A DNA stretch of 13,520 nucleotides from Temnopleurus reevesii (taxonomy: Eukaryota > Echinodermata > Echinoidea > Temnopleuroida > Temnopleuridae): the NCBI GenBank assembly GCA_036244855.1, contig BQKZ01000528.1, positions 123,354 to 136,873 on the forward strand. The letters run 5' to 3'. Positions 1-8,434 of the stretch are shown piece by piece. A model generated the notes under the pieces. The model did no database searches. It saw nothing but the letters and a program-made list of their open reading frames with translations, and was not told where the DNA came from. Position 1 is the stretch's first letter; the number at the start of each line of letters is the position of its first letter. Made by a program: the position numbers and the translations under genes.

Positions 1-770
1 TGGTATTCCATTATTTGAAAGGAACATAATTTCAATTGAAAAGGGTGTATCCATTAATTTTATAAAAACTTAAGTTTGAAAGGATTTATTTTCCTGTCAC
101 GTAATCGTAGCACATACTTTAATATCTCTGAGAGTGAGTTGCCATCGTCAACTGCAGGCAAATAGGATTTTAGTGCATGAGTCACAGTCAGGACCAATTA
201 CTTGAAGTGGACTTTATTTTAGATGCCCTACCCCCTTGATTTAGCCATTTTTCATGGACGATATAGTCTCGTTTGGTTTTCGCACACATTGTGTATCTGT
301 ATTTCCTCAACTTATCATATATACACGCATGCGAACAATATTTTAATCTCATTCTTAGCTTCACGATATGCCGCCAATTTATCTCATTGATATTGATTCA
401 AGAGGAAATAGATATTTTTTAGAAAATGGTGCAAATTAGAATTTTTCCCCGTAAATTATTCCGTAGATGCAACCAATTTAAAGGCTATTTACTTGAACAT
501 GACTTTTAGTTCTATAGAACAAGCATGGTTAATAAAAAAAGATTTCCTTACTGACGTAAAGACAATGTAGCCTATACAAGTTGTATATATATTGCTTAGT
601 GCATAAAATATCCCCAAATAATTTCATAGAAAATGATGTGGGTCACTAGTTACGGAGGTATAGAAGCAAATAAACGGTTCGATCACAATCGAGTTAGGCT
701 CCGTATGTCTGTTTTATGCTCCGTGCGGGGAATTGTGAGGGGAATTCCCTGCTCCGTGTGAGCCGTTTAA
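1..770. other. Gene-free upstream DNA
   Basis: This stretch is AT-rich with no open frame of useful length on either strand. Near its right edge the 9-mer TGCTCCGTG occurs twice, about 33 bases apart (around 717 and 750). Between them is a palindromic GGGGAATTCCC at 739-749. I see no RNA gene, coding sequence or element boundary before the fold-back element that begins near 771. Confidence 0.6.
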
Positions 771-898
771 GCCCCGGTCACATAGGACCCCGGAAGCAAC
801 ACGATTCAACACGACTCTTGGTCAATTCACAGTTAACTGCCTCCGAACAAAGAGTCGTGTTGAATCGTGTTGCTTCCGGGGCCCTATGTGACTAGGGC
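771..898. mobile_element. Fold-back MITE-like element, copy A
   Basis: This is a near-perfect long inverted repeat. The left arm 771-819 and the right arm 850-898 are complementary at 46 of 49 positions by my count, around a loop of about 30 bases. The arms begin GCCCCGGTCACATAGG, and the loop contains the palindrome AGTTAACT. There is no room for a protein, so it is a non-autonomous element. The left flank reads TTTAA, but the right flank (TGCGG) does not match it, so I cannot define a target-site duplication and the ends may be off by a few bases. A related copy lies about 106 bp downstream. The transposase superfamily is not determined. Confidence 0.8.
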
Positions 899-1004
899 TG
901 CGGCTATATATACGCGCACATTATTTTGTTTGTCCGTCCGATTGTTTCGCCATGTGAACTTGTCTTTATACACGTCGTCTTTTGATTATTCATTAGTCCT
1001 TTAA

Positions 1005-1131
1005 GCCCCGGTCACATGAGACCCCGGAAGCAACACGATTCACCCCGACTCTTTGTTAATTCACAGTTAACTGCCTAAGAACAACGAATCGGGTGAATCG
1101 TGTTGCTTCCGGGGTCCTATGTGACCGGGGC
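1005..1131. mobile_element. Fold-back MITE-like element, copy B
   Basis: This is a second copy of the family at 771-898, in the same orientation. It starts GCCCCGGTCACAT and ends ATGTGACCGGGGC, with the same central segment around AGTTAACT. Its arms pair well but differ from copy A internally: copy B has CACCCCGACTC where copy A has CAACACGACTC, and the opposite arm of each copy changes with it. The left flank again reads TTTAA and the right flank is ATTACC, so no clear target duplication is seen. Copies A and B are separated by an unrelated 106-bp spacer. Confidence 0.8.
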
Positions 1132-2786
1132 ATTACCAGGACTGTTCTGTTGAGCCAACGCACACATAACTATATAACTCGACCTCTCCTTGAAATAAAG
1201 CCTACATTCAACTACACAAATCTGTACACCCAGTAAAGTCATTTCAACTGTGACAACTTTACGACCATCCCCCAAGAAATAAAAAAATAAACACCTTTTG
1301 ACGTCATGGAATGTTTATTGTGTTGGTGTTATGTATACTTCCAACTAACAAATCATTTTTCGGCCACAGATAAGATAGTTTACAACCTTTCTGGAATCAT
1401 TTTAAGGTTAACAAAATATGAGACAAATATAAAGTAAAAGCTAAAACAAGAATTGAATGACATTTTCCTATAGTGTAAAAACAAGCTTCATAAAGAGTAA
1501 TTAAAAGTGTATGATAACTTAATGGAAGGTCGTACTGCAATTAGTTAGTAAAACGATCTTGGTTTCATTTTCAATATCATTCTATAAATAGGAATGGTTT
1601 ACTTGGTTTCAGGCATTTTTTTTTTTTATTTCTGTAGGTGTAAAGGAATGTCAGTTTAATTAATACAGCTTCTGAATATGGATGGCAATTTGGACTTCAC
1701 ATACATATGAAGAAAAACAACAAGCACATGTGGATAAGATCATTGATTTTGGACCGATCATCCGATTGTGCTCAATTTTTTTTTACAGTGTGATAGTAAT
1801 ATGTTTCGTCATTCGCTGATAGCGCATTAATAATGTCTGGGTGAAGTTTTCCTTCTGATTTTTTTTGTGATAAACTGCGACCCCTTCTTTTGTGCTCGAG
1901 ATAGTCAAAAATTACTCGGAAGCGGGTGATTCTAACAAACCAGACGGATGAAAGGGTTAATACAGACTGAATAGTAGCTCAGGAAATCCAGGGGAAATAG
2001 CAATTGCAATATAACGTTCCTTCAATCATTTATATTTCCGGGGGCACAACTGCAAAAACGTGCAAGAGTAGAAAGCATGGTGGTTTTGTACCCCTTTGTT
2101 CGTGATTGTACTCATACAGTACTTTTTCTCGTTGAATTCATGCGAACATGCTTTGTTAGGCAGTCACACAAACAGACGGATCTCACCCTGCTATCAAACT
2201 GGATCAATACAATTGCAATTATTACTGCATACTGTCTTATTCCTTGAGAAATCTGATGTTTGATGTCTGTTTTTCTCAATATAAATTGTACAAAGTCATT
2301 GATTGAAGAAAACATCAATTCATAGTTCATAGTTTGAATTTCTAGTCTTATATATCTAGGCAATTCGGGTTCTTTCTGCCGCAAATAAAGTGGTTTTTGA
2401 TAAACCATATTGAATCAATAAGTGAAATTGCTATAAGCATCAGCAGAATATTAGGCAAAACAATTCAAAGACTTAATGAAAGCATGCTGTCAGTGGCAAA
2501 ATGACTTAAGATCATTTTGAATTTTACCTGTTGAAAATATGTCAGAGAAAAAAAAGACAACATGATAAAAAAGGAGAAAAAAAATATCCATCAGACTTTG
2601 ACATTGATAGATCGTGGGGTGGGATTTGAATGAAACCGCACTCTCTGGGTTACCACGGTTACTATATCAAAACACATCGTCCATTGAACGCTTTAGCAAC
2701 AGGAAAATGCTGGAATGATGATCATTTCAGTATTACGACTTTCATCAATAAAAATGAGAGGGAACAAAAATTCATATTCTAAAAAA
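1132..2786. other. Gene-free AT-rich DNA
   Basis: No coding sequence is supported here. A minus-strand open frame of 98 codons at 2112-2408 has no recognisable family motif and sits in AT-rich DNA, so I treat it as chance. One perfect TGACGTCA palindrome lies at 1299-1306. A weak tRNA-like stretch near 2610-2665 (minus strand) is too degenerate to call. Confidence 0.6.
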
Positions 2787-2801
2787 ATATATATATATAT
2801 A
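2787..2801. repeat. Short (AT)n microsatellite
   Basis: This is an uninterrupted AT dinucleotide run following a run of A. It is simple sequence with no sign of function. Confidence 0.9.
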
Positions 2802-3441
2802 ACGCTACGATATCAGCATTAGGACTGTGGTTACGAACATTACACATCAGCCTTTCTGATTGTTTGAGAATTTGATTTGAATGAAGTAACCATATCATGA
2901 GCAAATCATTTTGGCAATGTGGTCTACCATGTTTATATCAATCTAGGTGAATAAACAAGGCTATGCGATTAATTTCACCTTGATTACTGCTGGGCATTTC
3001 TCACTTTAAAAAAAATTGACAAAAGCCATTACCCAACAATGAGCAATATACTGTCCTCACAAATATTGGTCAAAATATGTCCAACTTACGGTGGTAAAGA
3101 AAATACAAACATGAATAGGACATATTTTATCCAATATTCAGAAATGATTTTATGGTCCCGGACCACTTCCCCCCGTTTCGCAGTGTATGCAAATTCACAG
3201 ATGAGCAGGACTGTGAAAGGAAGAGGCAACTGTTCATAATAATCCCCCACTATTGTGTTTATTTTAACAATGAAAGTTCCCCTCCCGCCCCCTACAAAAA
3301 GAAAAGATCCTGAATCAACGACATTCAAGAAAAAATATATTGCACATGTACGCATTAACATGTTAAAACAAACCTGGAGAAAGTGCAAATAAACAAGTAG
3401 AATAATTAAAAAGAAATGAATTGCACTAAAGAGATTTGTGG
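2802..3441. other. Gene-free AT-rich DNA
   Basis: Short open frames on both strands around 3039-3388 overlap one another and carry no recognisable motif. I see no repeat, RNA gene or splice-bounded exon here. Confidence 0.55.
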
Positions 3442-3714
3442 CTACATCCTGTATTCGGCAGTGATGTTAAATTTCGGATCCTTCCATTTGTTATCATGGA
3501 CTCCTCTCATTTTACAGTCAAGTCTAGAACAAATGTCGACAGTTCGCTGTGGTCAAAGGTCTTCAAGAACGGTCTCATTCGCCAGAATGCTAAAGACGTC
3601 ACATATCTTAACATGTTTGAATACGTTACACAGATCATGTTTCAGAGCGTGGCCCTCGAGCGGAAACGCAGCACTTCTCAAAGTAATTCGTGGAAATGGA
3701 AACTCAAAATACTA
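3442..3714 (-). pseudogene. Possible degenerate coding fragment, unrecognised
   Basis: I do not recognise this sequence. On the minus strand one frame runs from a TAG at 3712-3714 down to a TAG at 3442-3444, about 89 codons. It is broken only by a single TGA at 3553-3555. The conceptual peptide has balanced composition, with stretches such as GHALKHDLCNVFKHVK and ILANETVLEDL. The DNA is visibly less AT-rich than its surroundings. Another minus-strand frame upstream, about 3744-3836, reads FAEETRPKITEVLACAIDK before stopping. Long overlapping plus-strand frames (3416-3910 and 3436-3858) look like antisense shadows, rich in S, L and C. This could be a decayed transposon or gene fragment, or simply chance. 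No start codon, splice sites or domain support it. Confidence 0.2.
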
Positions 3715-4120
3715 TTATGCTCCATTCTTAATATTTCACATTTTCAAGAAATTATGCTGTCCAACACCTTATCAATTGCACATGCCAGCACTTCCGTTAT
3801 CTTGGGGCGAGTTTCTTCCGCGAAGTACAGCAATTTGTTTTTTTTTACTTCTCTATAATTGTTCAAATGGTCATTATTATGATTATTATCCTATTAAAGG
3901 GCTCTGGTAGAAATCGCTTTTCAACTGAACCATTTTAAAACACATAGTGTATTGTAAATGCTATTTTAGATAACATATAGTAAAACAAAAACAAATAGAT
4001 TGGGAAATGATAAGCAAAGGGACAAAATAAAATCTACCCTTACTGCCCCGTGGGCTGTCACATAAATAGATATGATATTCCAATTAGTCGTATCTAAATA
4101 ATAATAAATAAAATATTAAT

Positions 4121-4165
4121 TGAATTTATATAGCGCTTTTTGCAGAGGATACAAAGGACGAAATA
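4121..4165 (+). repeat. TTTATATAGCGC-type dispersed-repeat motif
   Basis: The sequence TGAATTTATATAGCGCTTTT, followed by GCAGAGGATACAAAGG, resembles a terminal motif I associate with dispersed repeats in many animal genomes (TTTATATAGCGC, then a CAAAGCGC-like segment). Only this edge is visible, and the second half is degenerate. The assignment is from memory and tentative. A direct duplication begins about 40 bp downstream. Confidence 0.3.
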
Positions 4166-4202
4166 TTTCTTTGGTACACAATTTTCCATAGACTTACGAT
4201 CC

Positions 4203-4471
4203 GAATTTACCGTAAGTTTGATTGCATCGTTCATGTTACTGGCTCCTGTTCTGGTAATTTGCATTGGTAGGCCCTATAAGAACAAATATGGAATGATTTG
4301 TGATCAAACCACATTTGATCCCTCCCCCTTGATCCCTCTCTTTTTTAATATTTTTTGTTTGTATGAAGATGTATTTGCAATTCTTGAAAATAGCACACGT
4401 TTGTTGATTCTGTTCATCCCCAGTGTATACATAAATATCGAAAGCAGGCTTCCAAAATACGAATGGCGCGA
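4203..4471 (+). repeat. Direct tandem duplication, copy 1 (~270 bp)
   Basis: This segment is repeated at 4479-4740 with an offset of about 270-275 bases. Anchor blocks shared by both copies include TTCTGGTAATTTGCATTGGTA-like sequence (4249 and 4524), ACATTTGATCC, GCACACGTTTGTTGATTCTG, GTGTATACATAAATA and AGGCTTCCAAAATACGAA. The copies have many substitutions and small indels, so the duplication is old. An open frame at 4140-4532 crosses the junction and is not a gene. Confidence 0.8.
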
Positions 4472-4478
4472 CCATTAC

Positions 4479-4740
4479 GAAATTATACCTTTAATTGCAG
4501 ATCGTTTATGCGACAATCCCTTGTTCTGGTAATTTGCATTGGTACAAGAAAAATTGCGGAATGATTTATGATCAAATCACATTTGATCCTCCCTTTTGAT
4601 CCCTCTCCTTTTGATCCCTCTCCTTTTGTGTGTGTATTCATATATATATTCTTTAAAATTGCACACGTTTGTTGATTCTGTTGATTCCATGTGTATACAT
4701 AAATAGCAGAAGTAGGCTTCCAAAATACGAAGGGCGCGAT
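4479..4740 (+). repeat. Direct tandem duplication, copy 2 (~260 bp)
   Basis: This is the second copy of the 4203-4471 unit, nearly adjacent to it and in the same orientation. It lacks the block equivalent to GCCCTATAAGAACA of copy 1. It has gained extra pyrimidine-rich repeats at 4593-4628. No protein frame is conserved between the copies, so this is a non-coding duplication or a two-copy satellite remnant. Confidence 0.8.
4593..4628 (+). repeat. 15-bp minisatellite, ~2.4 copies
   Basis: The unit CTTTTGATCCCTCTC occurs at 4593-4607 and 4608-4622, then begins again. The related block in copy 1 of the larger duplication (near 4320) has a single diverged version. The expansion therefore happened after the larger duplication, probably by slippage. 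Confidence 0.85.
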
Positions 4741-5394
4741 ATCAACATTGCCAGGTGATAGCGATCGATACTGGTTACATGTTTCCCTATAAATAAGCCA
4801 TGAGAATGTGATTGCGTGGATTATCAGGTGATATACATAGCGTCTAATTGTAATCTAGACATGAAAACCTTGTTTTTTTATTCTCTTATCCTTTTGACTT
4901 ACATTTTTTTTTTACTTTAATTTGGTGTTTATCTCTATCGACAATGTAATGAAAGATTTTCACTCTCTGTGTCCCGAATTTCACTACATTAGCAGCGGAA
5001 ATGTGATTAAGGTATATTATCGTATTAAATACACACTAAAAAGAATAACCCTTTTTCACATCATTTGCTGTAAATCATATGGATTCGGCCACATTACAAT
5101 TGCTTTTACATCCTTTTAGACATTTTAACAATAACGTCATAAGAAAAGTAGCATTTGCACTACACCACCAACCAAACACGTTATATCCTCCTTTGTGTGA
5201 TTACATATAATTTCATTTATAACGTTAATTATAGAAATAATGAAATATAATATTCCCTGTCTGTTGGGAAAGAATAAAGCCGAGCCCAGCATATCTCTCT
5301 AAATCGTGACAATGTCACGCCTTCCTATAATCAAAACTCCCTCCAGCGTTTGGTGCCCTACTCACATTCAAATCATTCTCTATCATGTTTATAA
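4741..5394. other. Gene-free AT-rich DNA
   Basis: No convincing coding frame, RNA gene or repeat is seen. Poly-T runs lie near 4871-4914. A half-CRE (AACGTCA) lies near 5133, which is unremarkable. Confidence 0.55.
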
Positions 5395-5625
5395 TCCCCC
5401 TCACACCTATGCAAATTGAAATGGAAGGAGACTGGCGATTTGGAAAAATACGGAAGTCTATAAGTGTAGCGCGAAGGTGAGTTGCTCAACTCGACAAGCC
5501 GCCTTCTATAGGACGAGGAGGTGAGAGGATGAACAAAGTGCCTTCGTTCTGCACGTATAAGCTTCCGTATTTGTTTTCAATTCGTCAACCTCCGTCCGGT
5601 CCAATTCGCGTAGGTGTGAGGAGGC
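5395..5625. mobile_element. Fold-back MITE-like element
   Basis: This is an imperfect long inverted repeat. The left end reads CCCCCTCACACCTATGC and the complement of the right end reads GCCTCCTCACACCTACGC. Inner blocks also pair, for example AATACGGAAG at about 5447 with CTTCCGTATT at about 5561, and GCGAAGG with CCTTCG. The loop lies around 5486-5530. The arms have many mismatches, so the copy is old. The flanks are TTTATAA and TTTAACG, possibly remnants of a TTA-containing target site. There is no protein-coding content. The terminal motif resembles those of the elements at 771, 1005 and 6351. Confidence 0.75.
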
Positions 5626-5989
5626 TTTAACGAAGACGTTTTGATTAGCAACGTGTTCAAACGCCAAAATTTAGAGCTTTATAGCTATAATATGATGGTG
5701 CATGCTCTATTTTGCACACTTTAGCGTATTACTTCACCAAAACCTATTCATTTTTCACGCGATCTTGTGTGCAGTAAGTTCATGATACTATGTTTTATTT
5801 TATTTAGATTTGAAGACAAAATTTATTGACAAAAATATTCGTTTTCACCAAAACGTTACTTGGGCTTTAAAGAGTTTCAGTATAAATTGTGCCACGTCTG
5901 AACCCAATCAGCCAATACGTCTGGCGAATGAGGTGAGAAGTTATTGGTTTCGATACTCGCTAATTTTTTTTTTTCATGGAAAACCCCTA
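5626..5989. other. Non-coding spacer with paired CCAAT boxes
   Basis: The spacer between two fold-back elements holds two CCAAT pentamers at 5904-5908 and 5912-5916 and a TATAAA at 5881-5886. An open frame (5810-6052) continues into the next MITE and is therefore not a gene. No transcript evidence is visible, so I do not call a promoter. Confidence 0.4.
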
Positions 5990-6232
5990 CACTCTAAAGA
6001 AGGATGTGTAAAACTTACTCAATATTGGGTAAAGAGGGGACATGTATGTTAGCTGAGTAATATTTTGCGCCATATTGGGTAAAAGTTCGCAAAACGTTGG
6101 GTTAAATTTGTTAGATCTACACAAAATTTAGGACACTCTTTCCCGATAGGGTGAGAAATATTACCCAACTGATATTCATGTTCCCTTTTTACACAATACT
6201 GAGTCAACTTTAACTCATCCTTCTTTAGAGTG
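5990..6232. mobile_element. Tc1/mariner-like MITE with TA target duplication
   Basis: The terminal inverted repeat CACTCTAAAGAAGGATG is perfect at both ends. It is flanked by TA at 5988-5989 and 6233-6234, as expected for Tc1/mariner-type insertion. The rest of each arm, about 110-120 bases, also pairs imperfectly: ACTCAATATTGGGTAAA on the left matches the complement of the TTTACACAATACTGAGT block on the right. The whole 243-bp element can therefore fold into one long hairpin. It has no coding capacity. This is the only element in the window with clean ends and a clear target duplication. Confidence 0.85.
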
Positions 6233-6235
6233 TAC

Positions 6236-6350
6236 GATATGAAACACTGTATGAAACTCTCATAAGTCTTTGGCGTATATCGAGGAGATGTTCACTCTGA
6301 TGATATCCTTGCGTATATGGGGCAACGCATCAGCGTTGTGGTATAGCATA
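6236..6350 (+). repeat. Direct repeat copy 1 flanking a MITE
   Basis: This sequence recurs at 6599-6700, on the other side of the 6351-6596 element. Shared blocks include GAGATGTTCACTCTGATGAT, GCGTATATGGGGCAACGCAT and CAGCGTTG. Copy 1 has about 17 extra bases (around 6266-6282) that copy 2 lacks. Each copy contains the small perfect hairpin CAACGC-ATCA-GCGTTG. Copy 1 starts 2 bases after the TA target duplication of the preceding MITE. Confidence 0.85.
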
Positions 6351-6596
6351 AAGCCTGCGTCACACCTTTGCGTTTTTAGCCTGCGTCGGTCAAGCGTTTT
6401 TGGAAGATAAAAACGCACCCTTGACGCACAAAGACGCAGGTCATGCTGTGGACTGACGCTCGTCGTTCGCTCGTTGAACGTAAGCCAAACGTTAGTCTAC
6501 CGTCTGATCTGCGTATACTGTCCGTCAAGGAAGCGTTTTTAATTTGCAGAAACGCTAGCCGTCGCAGGCTAAAATGCAAGGGTGTGAGTCGGCCTT
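6351..6596. mobile_element. Fold-back MITE-like element between direct repeats
   Basis: The left end AAGCCTGCGTCACACC pairs with the right end, whose complement is AAGGCCGACTCACACCC. Further inside, GCGTTTTTAGCCTGCG pairs with CGCAGGCTAAAATGC. The left arm also holds its own hairpin at 6380-6440: CCTGCGTC pairs with GACGCAGG, and GCGTTTTT with AAAAACGC. The flanks read ATAA on the left and TTAA on the right, so the end positions are good to about 4 bases and the target duplication is unresolved. A minus-strand open frame across 6376-6579 is a by-product of the repeats. The element fills the gap between the two direct repeats almost exactly. Confidence 0.8.
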
Positions 6597-6598
6597 AA

Positions 6599-6700
6599 GA
6601 TATGAGACAGTGTATGTAACCCTCGTAAGGAGATGTTCACTCTGATGATATCCGTGCGTATATGGGGCAACGCATCAGCGTTGGGGTATATTAGCATAAG
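6599..6700 (+). repeat. Direct repeat copy 2 flanking a MITE
   Basis: This is the second copy of the 6236-6350 repeat. It begins GATATGAGACAGTGTATG, against GATATGAAACACTGTATG in copy 1, and ends GGTATATTAGCATAAGATAG. Apart from the 17-base gap the copies differ at few positions, so the duplication is moderately young. Confidence 0.85.
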
Positions 6701-7473
6701 ATAGATTGCTTTTCATACGATCATACCGCGGGGCACATGGCTGCAGCACGGCAAATGATCTATATTTTAACCATAGCAGACATCTGAACAATGCATCTTA
6801 AAAGCCTTGCTGCCCAATTTGGATCGCCAGTAGAATTGTCCAGTCAGCCTTTATCTTCTATTGCCCATTCGTAAAAGTCTTATTATGCATGTAAAAATCA
6901 AGTGCGTCCAATACTGCACTCGTTAAAGAGCATACTTAATTGTTGCGTTGTTTTGATTACGTATATTTATAGTAATCTTGTTGAATTGGAAAAAAACTTG
7001 CTAATAGTTTATATTTTCGTTTCAAACGTTGAAAAACTTCTTCACTCAATTCTTGATTATCCCAAATACCTTTGAGGTGCCGTGGGACCGATAAACATTA
7101 TTTGTTATTGCCACTGACGAAGAAGCGCGTCGATGACGTCACAGTTTCGTATAAGGTGATGGTTAATCCAATCTTTTGGATCAGTGTTTTACAACATCGA
7201 ATTCTTTATGTCATTTCTTCGTTAATTGAAATGTGGCTGATATTCTAAATATTGTAGAGTGTTTCTGATTAGGCTCTAGATGTCTGATTAGGTTAAACAG
7301 TTAAAGAAAAATTAGCAATATTAAAATGCCTCAGGACTGACACATATCACCCTCAACTGCGATTCGGGCGATGTCGTGTCGCCCTGAGCATGCTGAGGCC
7401 ATTCAATCTTGCTGTGTTTATTGCCCGGAGAATGTAATTTCTGCTGGTATATTTCTTCCCGAGAGTATCATCA
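6701..7473. other. Gene-free AT-rich DNA
   Basis: No gene, RNA gene or repeat boundary is supported. A perfect TGACGTCA palindrome lies at 7134-7141. Confidence 0.55.
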
Positions 7474-7730
7474 ATTTCCCCTTGCCCCCTCTCCCTAGCT
7501 CCCTCTCTCCCCCCCTCTCTCTCTCTATCTCACACACACACTCTCTCTCTTTCTCTCTCCCCCTCTCTCTGTCTCTCTCTATATATATATATCTCCCCTC
7601 CTCTCACCCTCTTTTTATCTCCCCCTCTCTCTATCTTTCCTTATCCCCCTTTCTCTCTCTCTCTCTCTCTCTCTCCTCTCTCACTCCTTCTCTCTCTTTC
7701 TCTCTCTCTCTCTCTCCTTCTTTCTCGCTC
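7474..7730 (+). repeat. Long CT-rich microsatellite tract
   Basis: This is about 250 bases almost entirely of C and T on the + strand. It is mostly (CT)n broken by C-runs, with a short (CA)n near 7531-7540 and a (TA)n near 7581-7591. It lies about 0.9 kb upstream of the integrin start codon. Such polypurine/polypyrimidine tracts can form triplex DNA and bind GAGA-type factors in animals. Whether this one does is unknown. The 141-codon open frame through it is a low-complexity artefact. Confidence 0.95.
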
Positions 7731-8434
7731 GTCGTCAGACTATACAAAGGTTACGTCAAGTTGATTGGCTTGGCTGCGTGCATCTACCGAAGATAAATTA
7801 TCCACGAGAATGCAATACATCACTCGGAATATATACCAGGAAATATTAGCGTGTCCCTGTCACCGATTCCCAATCCATTCATCTTTCTTGATATGAACTT
7901 TACCTCAAAATGACGTAGCTCACTTTTTCCCGAAGCCTTGAATGAGCGTATATGCTTTCATATTTGATTCCGAACCCATAGTGTCAACAAAAATATAAAA
8001 TTGACCTTCAGTTGTCAGAAAAGAGAGAAACTGTCAACAGCATTCTATATTCCCATCGAAGTGAGACGGTGTATAGCATTACAATGACTGGTGGAAGTTT
8101 TGTGAGCACTGGCAGCTAATTATTTCATTCGGTTTCATATTCGGAGCACACTTTTCAAAAGAGAGCGCCTGGATATAATCATTTATATGATCGGATTTCG
8201 TGGTCATGAAAACGCACAAATCTTACAGAGCTCTGCATGCACATTGACGTCGCGTAAAAGTGGGATATCCAGAGTTGCTACCTACTCGCTCGAGTCAAGA
8301 ACCCTTTTGAAAATTAGTCAACCAGAATATACTCCGATCGGGATTTCATAACAAATGGATTGTCATATCAAGTGAATATATAGTGATTTACTGCAATGCA
8401 CGCTGTGGATATAAGAATTCAAATCAGTCTCTAA
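7731..8434 (+). promoter_or_regulatory. Upstream region of integrin gene; promoter candidate
   Basis: This non-coding stretch directly precedes the integrin exon, so the promoter may lie here. Visible candidates are a CRE-like TGACGTCG at 8245-8252, a TATATAG at 8377-8383 and an initiator-like TCAGTCT at 8424-8430. The TATA-like box is about 49 bases from that initiator, too far for a standard pair, so I do not claim a start site. If a non-coding 5' exon exists, the true promoter could be further upstream. No coding frame is supported. Confidence 0.3.

Noticed and set aside
673..686. B-box-like GGTTCGATCAC
   Set aside because: One mismatch to the consensus and no acceptable A box at the right distance upstream.
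2112..2408. Minus-strand open frame of 98 codons
   Set aside because: No recognisable domain, AT-rich composition, no splice signals or start context that single it out, so chance is the simpler reading.
2610..2665. tRNA-like stretch on the minus strand (ATTCAAATCCCACC and TAGTAACCGTGGTAACC)
   Set aside because: The T-arm does not pair properly and box spacing is poor. At best it is a decayed SINE relic.
3416..3910. Plus-strand open frame of 164 codons
   Set aside because: Two overlapping plus frames are open at once and the peptides are rich in S, L, C and F like antisense translations. The minus strand reads more like protein there.
4140..4532. Plus-strand open frame of 130 codons
   Set aside because: It runs through the junction of a non-coding direct duplication, and the frame is not kept in the second copy.
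5810..6052. Plus-strand open frame of 80 codons
   Set aside because: Its 3' part lies inside the Tc1/mariner-like MITE and it has no known motif.
6236..6700. Retroelement with ~110-bp long terminal repeats
   Set aside because: No TG...CA ends, primer-binding site or polypurine tract. The interior is a fold-back element, so I report only direct repeats.
7371..7796. Plus-strand open frame of 141 codons rich in Ser, Leu and Pro
   Set aside because: This is translation of the CT microsatellite, a low-complexity artefact.
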